Source of the DNA: an uncultured Alphaproteobacteria bacterium
GTDB taxonomy: Bacteria; Pseudomonadota; Alphaproteobacteria; Rhodobacterales; Rhodobacteraceae
DNA length: 35,835 nt
NCBI GenBank assembly: GCA_902573735.1
Contig: CACGLH010000013.1
Coordinates: 1 to 35,835, forward strand
Direction of reading: 5' to 3'
Shown here piece by piece: positions 9,537 to 18,466 of the stretch. Both the position numbers and the translations under genes were made by a program. Numbering within the stretch: the stretch's first letter is position 1; the number at the start of each line of letters is the position of its first letter. The notes beneath the pieces are model-generated. The model searched no databases and was not told the DNA's origin. It saw only the letters and a list, made by a program, of their open reading frames with translations.

Positions 9537-9564
9537 CTTTTACACTGATAAAAATTACTGTCAA
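9537..9564 (-). promoter_or_regulatory. probable promoter for rpmG
   Basis: Read on the minus strand, a perfect TTGACA (9564-9559) is followed after 16 bases by TAAAAG (9542-9537). The start codon of rpmG is 28 bases beyond. The -35 element is strong and the -10 element weak. Confidence 0.4.
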
Positions 9565-9586
9565 TAAGACATTATCTCAATCTATA

Positions 9587-10264
9587 TTAGAGATAAGTAA
9601 AATTATTTGAAGAAGATCCTTCACTATAAAAAGGTACTCCTTTTTTGTTTGTACCGTTCAAAATTAATTCTTGAACTTCTTTTAAAACAATTCGGGTAAT
9701 TATTGGAAGATCAAATTCTTTTGTTTTTTCTATTTCTATCCATTGTAAATGACTAAGCTCATCAGAAGCATTTGAAAAATCATCTAAATCACAATTCAAA
9801 TCTTTTGCTAAACAAATAAAAAAACGAGCATCAAATCTTCTTGGTCTTCCTAAAGGGGTAATTGCACGAAAAAAGAATTTAAGTTTTGATACATTTGGTG
9901 CAATATTATTTACATAAAAATCTTCCCATCCTTTTATTTTTGAACCTTTCCAATCATATGAATTTGCAATCTTTAAACCAGTTTCTTCCCATAGCTCTCT
10001 AATAACTGTTGCAGCCAAAGATTCTGGATATGTTAAGGAACAATCAATTGATAAAAGAATTTTTTGTTTATCTGGAAGTGGTTTTGAAAAGGGTACCATG
10101 CTATCATTAGTATCATATGCACCACCAGGGAAAACAAATTTATTAGGCATAAATACAGCATGTTTTCCTCTTTGTCCCATTAGGATTTTATATTTTTTGC
10201 TCTGCTCCCTTACTATAACAATAGTTGCAGCATCTTTAATTTCTGTTGATTTTATTTTATCCAA
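9587..10264 (-). CDS. Nudix hydrolase, NUDT19/CoA-diphosphatase-like
   Basis: A 225-residue Nudix protein. It has FVFPGG (43-48) and the Nudix-box core RELWEETGL (89-97), separated by a roughly 40-residue insertion containing a predicted surface loop. This split box is typical of the NUDT19/RP2 group, which cleaves CoA and acyl-CoA or other nucleoside diphosphate conjugates. The start is TTG at 10264, supported by AGGA eight bases upstream; the ATG that overlaps this site is out of frame. It is divergent from the HAD-like gene at 10345. The substrate is inferred from family resemblance only. Confidence 0.82.
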   Translation of the reverse strand: MDKIKSTEIKDAATIVIVREQSKKYKILMGQRGKHAVFMPNKFVFPGGAYDTNDSMVPFSKPLPDKQKILLSIDCSLTYPESLAATVIRELWEETGLKIANSYDWKGSKIKGWEDFYVNNIAPNVSKLKFFFRAITPLGRPRRFDARFFICLAKDLNCDLDDFSNASDELSHLQWIEIEKTKEFDLPIITRIVLKEVQELILNGTNKKGVPFYSEGSSSNNFTYL

Positions 10265-10344
10265 ACCATTTTTCCTGATTATTAAATTTACCTATTGCAA
10301 ATTTTAACTTTTTTAAATTTAATTTTAAATAAAAATAAAATCAT

Positions 10345-10992
10345 ATGATTGAAAAAACTTATCAACAAATCAAAAAATTAAATATTAAATCAAATATTCC
10401 ACTCGTAATAGTAGATGCTGACGAAGTAATAGTACACTTTGCTAAACCATTTATTTTGTTTTTAAAAAAAAGAGGGTTTTTATTAGAACTTAATGGATAC
10501 ACTCTTAGTGACTCAATAAAAGATATTGAAACGAATAAAATTATTAAAAGTACAAAATCACAAAAGCTAGTGATTGATTTCATAAAAAAAGAGACAAAAA
10601 AACAACCTTTAACGAAGGGAGCTTTACAATCACTAAATATTATTTCTAATTATGCACAAGTAATTATTCTTACAAATGTACCAAAATATGCATACGAAGA
10701 TAGAATTTTAAATTTTAAAAATTTTAATATCTCATTTCCTGTTATAATAAATGAAGGTCCAAAAGGACCAGCTTTATTAGAACTATGTAAAACATTAAAA
10801 AAACCGGCTATATTTATTGATGATAATTTAAGTCAAATTGAAAGTGCTGAAGAATTTGTTCCTAAAATTTATAGATTTCATTTTACTGGGTGTGAGCTAG
10901 TCCAAAAGCTTCTACCAAAATCCTTAGCCGCAACACATAATCCTAAAAGTTGGAAAGAAGTAGAATATTTATGCAAAAAACTTTTAATCTAA
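10345..10992 (+). CDS. HAD-like hydrolase of unknown substrate
   Basis: A 215-residue protein with HAD-fold landmarks. Motif I is DADEV (24-28), where the second aspartate is present; motif II is the Thr/Asn pair in IILTNV (107-112); motif III is a lysine near 140-153; motif IV is FIDDN (157-161). The usual small residue after the second aspartate is a glutamate here. There is no signal peptide. It has no visible ribosome site. Its TAA stop and the TAG stop of the opposite-strand thioesterase share bases 10990-10991 (CTAA palindrome-like junction). Phosphatase activity is likely; the substrate is unknown. Confidence 0.65.
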   Translation: MIEKTYQQIKKLNIKSNIPLVIVDADEVIVHFAKPFILFLKKRGFLLELNGYTLSDSIKDIETNKIIKSTKSQKLVIDFIKKETKKQPLTKGALQSLNIISNYAQVIILTNVPKYAYEDRILNFKNFNISFPVIINEGPKGPALLELCKTLKKPAIFIDDNLSQIESAEEFVPKIYRFHFTGCELVQKLLPKSLAATHNPKSWKEVEYLCKKLLI

Positions 10993-11423
10993 TTTTTCAT
11001 TAAAGTCTTTAGAGGTATCAATAATTTTTGAGGAATTTTTTTTGGTCTTCTAGTTTTTACATCAACAAAAACATGTATAAATATTATTTTTGCCGCTGTT
11101 TTTCTTTCAAGGTCAGAGAATAGACCTATCTCATACTCAACAGAAGAATTACCTAATCTATTTAACTTCAAACCACAGGTTATAATATTGGGAAATTTTA
11201 ATTCAGAAAAAAAAGTACATCTTGTTTCAACAACTAATCCCACAGTTTCACTATTAGGAACGTCAAGAGACCCCTTTTTAATTAACCAACCATTAACAAC
11301 TGTATCTGCATACTCATAAAATACGGCATTATTCATATGGCCATATACATCATTATCTCTCCAACGGGTATTTAGTTGCTCAAAATACAAATAATCTTCT
11401 CTTATGGAAGGTACTTGTCTCAT
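10989..11423 (-). CDS. YbgC/FadM-type acyl-CoA thioesterase
   Basis: A 144-residue hotdog-fold protein of the 4-hydroxybenzoyl-CoA thioesterase group. The active-site segment is RWRDNDVYGHMNNAVFYEY (20-38), with the conserved aspartate (D25) before the central helix that starts at HMNN. It would hydrolyse acyl-CoA thioesters in the cytoplasm. The ATG at 11423 has AAGGA ten bases upstream. Its end overlaps the convergent HAD gene by four bases. Chain-length preference cannot be read; the family also includes Tol-Pal-associated YbgC, but no tol genes are nearby. Confidence 0.88.
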   Translation of the reverse strand: MRQVPSIREDYLYFEQLNTRWRDNDVYGHMNNAVFYEYADTVVNGWLIKKGSLDVPNSETVGLVVETRCTFFSELKFPNIITCGLKLNRLGNSSVEYEIGLFSDLERKTAAKIIFIHVFVDVKTRRPKKIPQKLLIPLKTLMKN

Positions 11424-11472
11424 TCTAAAAATTTCCTTAAAAAGATTTTATTAAAGCATTATAAGGTAACAT

Positions 11473-12165
11473 ATGTTGAGATTTAAAGGATTAATTTTTG
11501 ATAAAGATGGAACTCTATTTCATTTTCAAGAAAGCTGGGGAAGTTGGCTTGATGAAGTATTAAACGATATATGTGAAAAATCTATTTCCAAAAAAAGGCA
11601 ACTATCAAAAATTTTAGGTTTTAATTTTTCAAAAAAAAAATTTTTTGAAGATAGTCCTTTCATAGCAGGTACAACTGAAGAATTTCTAGCATCCATTGAA
11701 TCATTTTCAGATAACTTGAAAGGAAAGGAGTTAGAAGAATTCATAAATTCAAAATTAATGCAACTTGTTCAAAAGCCTGTTGGAGACTTAAAAGTATTAT
11801 TTGAATATTTAAAATCAAAAAAAATTTTGCTTGGTATTGCAACAAATGATAATGAAATTCCTTGTAAGTCCCAATTGGAAAAAGAAGGAATAATAAAGTA
11901 TTTTGATTTTATTGCAGGTTCTGATAGTGGCTATGGATTTAAACCAGAAATTGGGCAACTTGAAGCTTTTTGCAGATCGTTAAATTTAAAACCACGTGAA
12001 GTTGCTATGATTGGTGATAGTACTCATGATTTAGTTGCAGCTAAGAAAGCAGGTTTATATGCTATAGGGGTTCTTACAGGTGTTGCAAAAAGAAGTGAAT
12101 TAGAGCTCTATGCTGATAAAATCTTAAAATCTATTAAAGATTTACCCGTTTTTTTAAATTTATAA
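11473..12165 (+). CDS. HAD-family phosphatase, Gph-like
   Basis: A 230-residue HAD subclass I phosphatase. Motif I is FDKDGTL (9-15), with Asp10 as nucleophile; motif II is IATND (about 116-120); the lysine of motif III is in the KPEIGQ segment; motif IV is GDSTHDLVAAKKAG. The cap is helical and inserted after motif I, as in phosphoglycolate phosphatases. The usual 'F' or 'V' before GDS and the D-x-x-x-D spacing are kept, so the enzyme looks active. AAGG lies about five to eight bases before the ATG. It is divergent from the thioesterase across 49 bases. Phosphoglycolate is one possible substrate; others in this family are pyrophosphate or sugar phosphates. Confidence 0.82.
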   Translation: MLRFKGLIFDKDGTLFHFQESWGSWLDEVLNDICEKSISKKRQLSKILGFNFSKKKFFEDSPFIAGTTEEFLASIESFSDNLKGKELEEFINSKLMQLVQKPVGDLKVLFEYLKSKKILLGIATNDNEIPCKSQLEKEGIIKYFDFIAGSDSGYGFKPEIGQLEAFCRSLNLKPREVAMIGDSTHDLVAAKKAGLYAIGVLTGVAKRSELELYADKILKSIKDLPVFLNL

Positions 12166-12232
12166 AAAAATTTATTAATTACTTTACTAATAAATCAACT
12201 TATCATCTTATAGAAAAAAAGAGATTCTCTTT

Positions 12233-13789
12233 ATGGATGTTGTTAAAAAATCTAGGCCTGGTGGAAGATCCCGAAATAAAAGAAAAAGTAGCCCTTTTTC
12301 TATCTCCCAAACACCTTGGTCACTTCCCATTAATAATGATAATTTTATTGAACCTGTAGCATTAGAAGGTGTTGAAAAGATCCATAATACCGCAATGCGG
12401 ATCTTAGAAGATATAGGAATCGAATTTATAAATGAAGAAGCAAAATCAATTCTTAAAAGAGCTGGATGCAAAGTAGACCCAAATTCAGATAATGTTAAAA
12501 TGGACCGAAATTGGGTCATGGAAATGATCAAAAATGCACCTCAAGAATTCGAAATCATACCAAGAAATAAAAAAAACAAAGTAATTATTGGTGGTCGTCA
12601 TATGACATTTGTTAATGTCTCATCCCCACCAAATGTTATGGATTTAGATAGAGGGAGAAGGCCTGGTGATTTTGATAGCTTTAAAGACCTACTAAAGCTA
12701 ACTCAGTTTTTCAATTGCATTCATGTAGCAGGTGGCTATCCAGTTGAACCTATAGATATACATTCATCAATTAGACATCTAAAGTGTATATATCAAAAAT
12801 TGATACTTACAGACAAGGTGTGCCATGCATATTCATTAGGTTCTGAAAGAGTAGAGGACGCAATTGAAATGGTGAGGATAGCGAGCGGCCTTAAAGAAGA
12901 AGAATTTCAGAAACAAGCAAGAATATATACTAACATTAACTCATCATCACCTCTTAAACATGATTGGCCTATGCTTGATGGCGCAATGCGATTTGCAAGA
13001 AAAAAACAACCTGTTGCCGTTACCCCCTTTACTCTTGCAGGTGCAATGGCACCAGTTACTATAGTGGGAGCTGTTGCACAATCTATTGCTGAAGGATTAG
13101 CTGCCATTGCTTTATTACAGTATATTAATCCAGGATGTCCCGTTATCTTAGGAACCTTTACATCAAATGTGGATATGAAATCTGGAGCACCAGCATTTGG
13201 AACACCAGAATATATTCGTGCAACTCAAATAACGGGTCAAATGGCAAGATATTATAACTTACCATTAAGATCTTCTAATGCTTGTGCAGCTAATGCACCT
13301 GATGGTCAAGCTATGTGGGAAAGTTTAAATAGTCTTTGGGCTTCAGCCACCTCAGGAACAAATCTCGTTTATCACAGTGCAGGTTGGCTAGAAGGTGGTT
13401 TAATAGCTTCTTATGAAAAATTTGTAATGGATTGTGAAGTTTTACAACAATTTAAAAGATATTTTGAACCTACATTGTGTGATTTTTCAGAGAATGCTTT
13501 GGCATTTGACGCAGTTTCAGAGGTTGGCCCAACAGGACACTTTTTTGGATGCCAGCATACTCAAGAAAGATATACAGATGCATTTTATTCACCATTTTTA
13601 TCAGACTGGAGAAACTTTGAAGCGTGGAGTGAAGCAGGCGGTGAATGGACACATCAAAGAGCAAACAAAATATGGAAAAAAATACTAGAGGAATTTGAAC
13701 CTCCTCCAATCGAACAAAGTATAAAAGAAGAATTAGATGAATTTGTTGAAAGAAGAATAAAGGAAGGTGGAGCCCCTACAGATTTCTAA
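12233..13789 (+). CDS. trimethylamine-methyltransferase (MttB) family protein, non-pyrrolysine type
   Basis: A 518-residue member of the MttB superfamily, whose characterised members move a methyl group from a quaternary or tertiary amine (for example glycine betaine with MtgB) to a corrinoid protein. The C-terminal TIM-barrel hallmarks are visible, including RSSNACAANAPDGQAMWE and HSAGWLEGGL. The frame contains no internal TAG, so there is no pyrrolysine. The N-terminal 30 residues are basic (KKSRPGGRSRNKRK) and lie outside the barrel. No corrinoid protein or corrinoid reductase gene is adjacent, so the acceptor must be encoded elsewhere or the enzyme works differently. Substrate candidates are methylated osmolytes; this is inference from the family. 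Confidence 0.85.
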   Translation: MDVVKKSRPGGRSRNKRKSSPFSISQTPWSLPINNDNFIEPVALEGVEKIHNTAMRILEDIGIEFINEEAKSILKRAGCKVDPNSDNVKMDRNWVMEMIKNAPQEFEIIPRNKKNKVIIGGRHMTFVNVSSPPNVMDLDRGRRPGDFDSFKDLLKLTQFFNCIHVAGGYPVEPIDIHSSIRHLKCIYQKLILTDKVCHAYSLGSERVEDAIEMVRIASGLKEEEFQKQARIYTNINSSSPLKHDWPMLDGAMRFARKKQPVAVTPFTLAGAMAPVTIVGAVAQSIAEGLAAIALLQYINPGCPVILGTFTSNVDMKSGAPAFGTPEYIRATQITGQMARYYNLPLRSSNACAANAPDGQAMWESLNSLWASATSGTNLVYHSAGWLEGGLIASYEKFVMDCEVLQQFKRYFEPTLCDFSENALAFDAVSEVGPTGHFFGCQHTQERYTDAFYSPFLSDWRNFEAWSEAGGEWTHQRANKIWKKILEEFEPPPIEQSIKEELDEFVERRIKEGGAPTDF

Positions 13790-13801
13790 TAGTTTTTTTA
13801 A

Positions 13802-15232
13802 TCAGTCTATTTTAGATAACAAACTATCAAGTGATTGTTTTGCATCCCCATAAAACATTCTTGTGTTTTCTTTAAAAAACAATGGATTTTGGATTCCAGA
13901 ATATCCGGTCCCTTGCCCTCTTTTTGACACAATTACGTTCTTAGACTTCCAAACCTCAAGGACTGGCATTCCTGCAATAGGACTATTAGGATCATCTTGT
14001 GCAGCTGGATTAACAATGTCGTTTGATCCAATAACTATCACTACATCTGTGTTAGGAAAGTCATCATTAATCTCATCCATTTCTAAAACAATATCATAGG
14101 GCACTTTTGCTTCAGCCAACAAAACATTCATGTGCCCTGGTAGTCTTCCAGCTACAGGATGAATGCCAAATCTTACCTTTTTAGACTTTGCTCTTAGTCT
14201 TCTAGTTAATTCTGACACCGTTTGTTGAGCTTGTGCAACAGCCATTCCATATCCAGGTACTATTATAACTTGATCAGCATCATTTAAAAGTGAAGCAACT
14301 CCGTCAGCATCAATTGAAACTTGTTCACCTTCTATTTCTGTTTCAGTTTGAACCTGTGAACCAAAACCACCCAAAATTACACTTATGAAATGCCTATTCA
14401 TGGCTTTACACATAATATAACTTAGAATTGCTCCTGAAGATCCCACAAGGGCTCCTGTAACGATTAAAAGGTCGTTTCCTAAAGTAAACCCAATAGCTGC
14501 AGCGGCCCAACCAGAGTAAGAATTCAACATAGAAACAACAACAGGCATATCAGCTCCACCAATACCCATTATCAAATGCCACCCAATAAAACCTGCTAAA
14601 ATTGACATTAATATAATTGTCCAAATACCAGATCCATTAAAATATAAAAGACCTAGCAACAAAGAAATAACTAATGCAGCCAAATTCAAACCATGACCAC
14701 CAGGTAACTTGAAAACTTTCCCATCGATTTTTCCAGATAATTTACCAAAAGCTACAACTGATCCCGTAAATGTAACAGCCCCTATGAAAACTCCTAAAAA
14801 TATCTCAACAGCCATTATTGATATTTCAGCAGAATTTTTTGATGCTATTTTTTTTGTAAAACCACTTAATTCATCCAAACTACCATTAAAATCTTGTACA
14901 AATGATAATTCTAATTGAGCATTAATACCTATAAAAACAGCAGCTAAACCAACAAAACTATGAAGGGCTGCTACCAATTGAGGCATTTCTGTCATCTCGA
15001 CTTTTTGGGCTACATAATATCCAATTGCTGAACCAATTAAGATCATTGGAAATAGCAACCAAAAATTACCAGAACTACCTCCAAAAACTGTAAAAAAAAC
15101 GGAAAGGCCCATACCAGCAATTCCAAACCAAACAGCTCTTTTAGCTTTTTCCTGATTACTTAATCCACCTAAAGAAAGTATAAATAATACACTTGCTGAT
15201 ATATACGCTGCTGACACTAAGCCATATTCCAT
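13802..15232 (-). CDS. pntB: NAD(P) transhydrogenase subunit beta
   Basis: A 476-residue beta subunit of proton-translocating transhydrogenase. About nine membrane segments occupy residues 1-290. The soluble NADP-binding domain III follows, with [30 protein letters not shown], the [10 protein letters not shown] motif and [11 protein letters not shown]. The enzyme uses the proton gradient to reduce NADP with NADH, supplying NADPH. It lies 15 bases downstream of pntA in one operon. Length and motifs match E. coli PntB closely, and no key residue appears lost. It converges on the MttB-like gene across 12 bases. Confidence 0.96.
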   Translation of the reverse strand: MEYGLVSAAYISASVLFILSLGGLSNQEKAKRAVWFGIAGMGLSVFFTVFGGSSGNFWLLFPMILIGSAIGYYVAQKVEMTEMPQLVAALHSFVGLAAVFIGINAQLELSFVQDFNGSLDELSGFTKKIASKNSAEISIMAVEIFLGVFIGAVTFTGSVVAFGKLSGKIDGKVFKLPGGHGLNLAALVISLLLGLLYFNGSGIWTIILMSILAGFIGWHLIMGIGGADMPVVVSMLNSYSGWAAAAIGFTLGNDLLIVTGALVGSSGAILSYIMCKAMNRHFISVILGGFGSQVQTETEIEGEQVSIDADGVASLLNDADQVIIVPGYGMAVAQAQQTVSELTRRLRAKSKKVRFGIHPVAGRLPGHMNVLLAEAKVPYDIVLEMDEINDDFPNTDVVIVIGSNDIVNPAAQDDPNSPIAGMPVLEVWKSKNVIVSKRGQGTGYSGIQNPLFFKENTRMFYGDAKQSLDSLLSKID

Positions 15233-15247
15233 AGAAATATCCCTAAC

Positions 15248-16813
15248 CTATGATTTCTGAAACATTGCCAACATACGACGTGTAACTAAAAATCCACCAA
15301 CTATGTTGATTGTTGAAATTAATACAGAAATGGCAGCAAGAAATATCGCAATCCAACTTTCTGAAGTCATCTGCAAAACTGCGCCTATGATTATTATTCC
15401 AGATATGGCATTGGTAACAGCCATGAGAGGAGTGTGCAATGCATGACTCACATTCCATATAACTTGAAAACCAACAAAACAAGCTAATGCAAATACAATC
15501 ATGTGCTGCATAAATTCTGATGGTGCATAATTTCCAATTACAAACATAAACAACCCCCCAATACATAATAGAATAGTTTGTTGTAATGTATTTTTCTTAA
15601 ATGCGTTTAGTTCATCAGCTTTGATTTCTTCAGCTGTTTTTTCTATAGTTTTAGGCGCTTGTTTAGCTATAGCTTGAACCTTAGGTGGCGGTGGAGGAAA
15701 AGTTATTTGATTATTATGTGTTACAGTGCAGCCTCTAATAACATCATCTTTCATATTAATATCAATTTTACCGTCTTTTTTTGGTGTTAAGTCGTCAATC
15801 ATATGCCTTATATTCGTAGCATAAAGTGCGGAAGATTGTGCAGCCATCCTACTTGGAAAATCAGTATATCCAATCACAGTAACATTATTTTTAGTAACTA
15901 TTTTCTCACCAGGTTTTGTTAAATCACAATTACCACCCTTCTCAGCTGCTAAATCTACAATTACTGATCCTGGTTTCATTTTATCAACAAATTCTTTTAA
16001 CCATAACTTTGGTGCATCCATTCCTGGTATGAGAGCTGTTGTGATGACAATATCAACTTCCTCAGCTTGTTCTCTAAAGCATTGTAATTGTTTTTCCCTA
16101 AATTCTGGGCTCGATGGTGCTGCATATCCGCCAGTTTCTGAGCCGTCTAATCCATCCTCAAAGTCAAGCATAAGAAATTCAGCACCCATACTCTCAATTT
16201 GCTCAGCTACCTCCGGTCTTACGTCAAATGCTCTAACTATTGCACCAAGGCTAACTGAGGTTCCAATAGCAGCTAAGCCTGCAACTCCTGCTCCAATAAC
16301 CAAAACTTTTGCTGGTGGTACTTTTCCTGCTGCTGTAATTTGACCAGTTAGGAATCTGTCAAAATTAGTTGTGGCTTCTACTACGGCTCTGTAACCAGCA
16401 ATATTTGACATGGATGATAATGCATCCATTTTTTGAGCACGACTGATTCTAGGAACCATATCCATTGCAATGGAAGTAACCCCTTTTTTATTTAAATTTT
16501 CTAATAATGACTTGTTTTGTGCTGGCCAAACAAAACTTATAAGTATTTGCTTTTTTTGAAATTTACTTTGCTCAGCTTTGTTAGGTGCGTTTACTTTAAC
16601 AATAACGTCAGCTTCTTTAAAAATACTTGCTGATGATTTTAAAATTTTACAACCAGATTTCTTATAGTCATTATCAGAAAAACGAGCTTTCTCCCCTGCA
16701 CCTGATTGAATTATAACCTGGTGACCAAATTTTATTAAAAATTTGGCGGATTCCGGAGTTATAGCTACGCGATTTTCGTTTTCAGAAGATTCTGTAAGTG
16801 TTGCGATTTTCAT
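15248..16813 (-). CDS. pntA: NAD(P) transhydrogenase subunit alpha (fused form)
   Basis: A 521-residue alpha subunit. NAD-binding domain I includes [11 protein letters not shown] (172-182) and the downstream FDVRPEV and MDAPKL segments. A proline-rich linker (five prolines, about 376-380) leads to the C-terminal membrane part with about four helices. Many alphaproteobacteria split this subunit into PntAA and PntAB; here it is the single fused polypeptide, as in E. coli. The frame extends upstream to 16885, but that extension is not conserved-looking and the ATG at 16813 begins the usual MKIA. There is no clear ribosome site. It is first in the pntA-pntB operon. Confidence 0.95.
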   Translation of the reverse strand: MKIATLTESSENENRVAITPESAKFLIKFGHQVIIQSGAGEKARFSDNDYKKSGCKILKSSASIFKEADVIVKVNAPNKAEQSKFQKKQILISFVWPAQNKSLLENLNKKGVTSIAMDMVPRISRAQKMDALSSMSNIAGYRAVVEATTNFDRFLTGQITAAGKVPPAKVLVIGAGVAGLAAIGTSVSLGAIVRAFDVRPEVAEQIESMGAEFLMLDFEDGLDGSETGGYAAPSSPEFREKQLQCFREQAEEVDIVITTALIPGMDAPKLWLKEFVDKMKPGSVIVDLAAEKGGNCDLTKPGEKIVTKNNVTVIGYTDFPSRMAAQSSALYATNIRHMIDDLTPKKDGKIDINMKDDVIRGCTVTHNNQITFPPPPPKVQAIAKQAPKTIEKTAEEIKADELNAFKKNTLQQTILLCIGGLFMFVIGNYAPSEFMQHMIVFALACFVGFQVIWNVSHALHTPLMAVTNAISGIIIIGAVLQMTSESWIAIFLAAISVLISTINIVGGFLVTRRMLAMFQKS

Positions 16814-16961
16814 AATTATAAATTTAAAAATTACTCTGACAAAAAGATCATTGCAGTTAAATAATGTAACCAGCAAGGAAATCAAGTGAAAATTAAGAAA
16901 TCTTCGTTTTTATTAAAAAAATCTGTAGAAATAAATAATAAAAAAATTTTAATTAAAAAAG

Positions 16962-17747
16962 TTATTTTAAAGGTTTTTGCGCACGAAAGTGGTGTGGACA
17001 ATGCTCTCCAGTATCTAAAACTTTAATCATAGCCTTCCAGGTATAAATTTGATTTTCAATAAAGCCTTTCGAAGTAATGTCTTCATAAGATTTTCTAAAT
17101 GGACCAGATAAAATTTCTAATTCTCTTCTAGCCTCATCTTTATACCATTTATTTCTATTATTTTTTTTTATTGCAACAAAACCACTTTTTTTAAGAGCTT
17201 TGCTATATACGAGAGGGGAAGCCATTCCAAAGCCCAAATCTTCCAATTTTAAATAATATTCCATTTCTTTTGATGGTTTATGGTCATGAGAAATTAACCA
17301 ATCTGAAAAAACAAAAACTCCACCTGGTTTTAAAACTTTAAAAACTTGAGTAAAAATTCTTTCTTTATCTGGAATATGAACAAATGAATCTTTTGAAAAA
17401 ACCATATCAAAAGAATCCTTATTAAAAGGAAGCCTTGATTTATCAATCAGCAAAATGTCAATTTTGTCTTTTAATCCATTTTTGGAAACTCTGTCTCTTG
17501 CAACCTTCACGACATCTTTCTCCACGTCAACCCCTATTACTTTTTGAGCCCCATAATCGTCAATAAGACTAACTGTGATACCACCTGATCCACACCCAAT
17601 ATCTAAAATTTTTTGTTTTTTAAGATTCAATCCTTTCAACAATTTTTCAATTTCTTGTTTTCCACCTGGGGACATAAATCCATCACCCCATAATTTCTCT
17701 AAAAAAGTGATATGCGTATTGTCATAATGTAGTTCATCTTTACTCAA
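16962..17747 (-). CDS. SAM-dependent class I methyltransferase
   Basis: A 261-residue Rossmann methyltransferase. SAM-binding motif I is LDIGCGSGG (48-56), an acidic residue in GVDVEKD follows at the end of strand 2, and the FDMVFSKDSFVHIPD segment (about 113-127) corresponds to motifs II/III. The N-terminal HITFLEKLWGDGFMSPGG and the post-motif lid resemble small-molecule N-methyltransferases of the phosphoethanolamine or sarcosine/dimethylglycine kind. The C-terminus has an unusual GEHCPHHFRAQ end. The start is TTG at 17747, supported by AAGGA nine bases upstream. The substrate is not established. Confidence 0.8.
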   Translation of the reverse strand: MSKDELHYDNTHITFLEKLWGDGFMSPGGKQEIEKLLKGLNLKKQKILDIGCGSGGITVSLIDDYGAQKVIGVDVEKDVVKVARDRVSKNGLKDKIDILLIDKSRLPFNKDSFDMVFSKDSFVHIPDKERIFTQVFKVLKPGGVFVFSDWLISHDHKPSKEMEYYLKLEDLGFGMASPLVYSKALKKSGFVAIKKNNRNKWYKDEARRELEILSGPFRKSYEDITSKGFIENQIYTWKAMIKVLDTGEHCPHHFRAQKPLK

Positions 17748-17856
17748 GGTTAATAATCCTTTTAAAAAATACAGTTGAAAAAAATTAAATTGTAAAACAA
17801 AATTAAGAAAATATCGATGTCAAATGAAGTGATTTATCTTATGGAAAGGACAATTT

Positions 17857-18207
17857 ATGAATAAATATATAATGATTGGAAAATTAAGTATTGAATTTAG
17901 CTCTTCTATGGTGGGCAAACCACAAAACCGTACTGAAATAGTTACACCATTTTTCGAAAATCTAGGAGGAAAATTAATTCAAATGCTTTATATCAATCAC
18001 CCAGAAATGAATGCAATTGCTAATATAGAGGCTCCAAATGATGAAGCAGTTGCTTCCATGGCAGGAATTGTAAAAGCTAGTGGCATGTTTGATGATCTAA
18101 ATTGGTATAGAGCTTTTGATGCAGGAGAATTACAAAAAATTTATGAATTTGCATCAGATAAAATGAATGAATATGTATCTGCAAAAGCTTTCACGGAAAA
18201 TTTATAA
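17857..18207 (+). CDS. GYD-domain-like small protein
   Basis: A 116-residue protein resembling the GYD domain: an N-terminal strand (YIMIGKLS), a helix, then LGGKLIQMLYI, a strand-turn ending AIANIEAPNDEAVASMAGIV, and a closing strand near FRAF/YRAF. GYD proteins have a ferredoxin-like fold and unknown function. The usual GxYD signature is changed to NHPEMNAIA here. AAAGGA lies about ten bases before the ATG. The stop overlaps the ATG of the next gene by one base (TAATG), indicating translational coupling. Confidence 0.6.
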   Translation: MNKYIMIGKLSIEFSSSMVGKPQNRTEIVTPFFENLGGKLIQMLYINHPEMNAIANIEAPNDEAVASMAGIVKASGMFDDLNWYRAFDAGELQKIYEFASDKMNEYVSAKAFTENL

Positions 18208-18461
18208 TGTACGCGAGAGTTATAAATTTTACATTATTAGCTCCTTCTCTATGGACTGTAATTCAAACTACAACATCAGTTGAAACTGCTAAAGGTCATA
18301 CTATACTTCTATTTAAATCATCCGATAATGCTGGAGTAGTAGTAGAGTTATTTGCAGACATTAAGATGGCTGGAAAAGAGCTAAGAACCCTAGAAATACT
18401 TCAAAAATTTAAAGAACAAGCAATGGCAAAAGTATCAGTATTAGAGGGAAAACAACAATAA
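18207..18461 (+). CDS. small protein of unknown function, coupled to the GYD gene
   Basis: An 84-residue protein I do not recognise. Its ATG overlaps the stop codon of the GYD-like gene (TAATG), so both are read from one transcript. It shows a strand-like N-terminus (YARVINFTLLAPS), a second strand (TILLFKSSDNAGVVVELFADI) and a long C-terminal helix (KELRTLEILQKFKEQAMAKV). No membrane segment, signal peptide or metal motif is seen. The two genes are likely partners; a hetero-oligomer of ferredoxin-like folds is only a guess. It converges on the outer-membrane protein gene with five bases between. Confidence 0.55.
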   Translation: MYARVINFTLLAPSLWTVIQTTTSVETAKGHTILLFKSSDNAGVVVELFADIKMAGKELRTLEILQKFKEQAMAKVSVLEGKQQ

Positions 18462-18466
18462 CTTAA

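Noticed and set aside
12170-12195. Inverted repeat ATTTATTA/TAATAAAT between the HAD gene and the MttB-like gene as a terminator
   Set aside because: The stem is AT-only with a ten-base loop and no T tract; such matches are expected by chance at this base composition.
12233-13789. Possible pyrrolysine-type MttB with an in-frame TAG
   Set aside because: The frame has no internal stop codon over 518 residues, so it is the non-pyrrolysine type.
15243-15566. 107-codon frame rich in Cys and Ser overlapping the pntA end
   Set aside because: It is a shifted frame of the pntA membrane segment; its composition (many Cys, Trp, His) is an artefact of frame shift.
16814-16961. Riboswitch or leader upstream of pntA
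   Set aside because: The gap is 148 bases of AT-rich DNA with no convincing helices or conserved riboswitch core.
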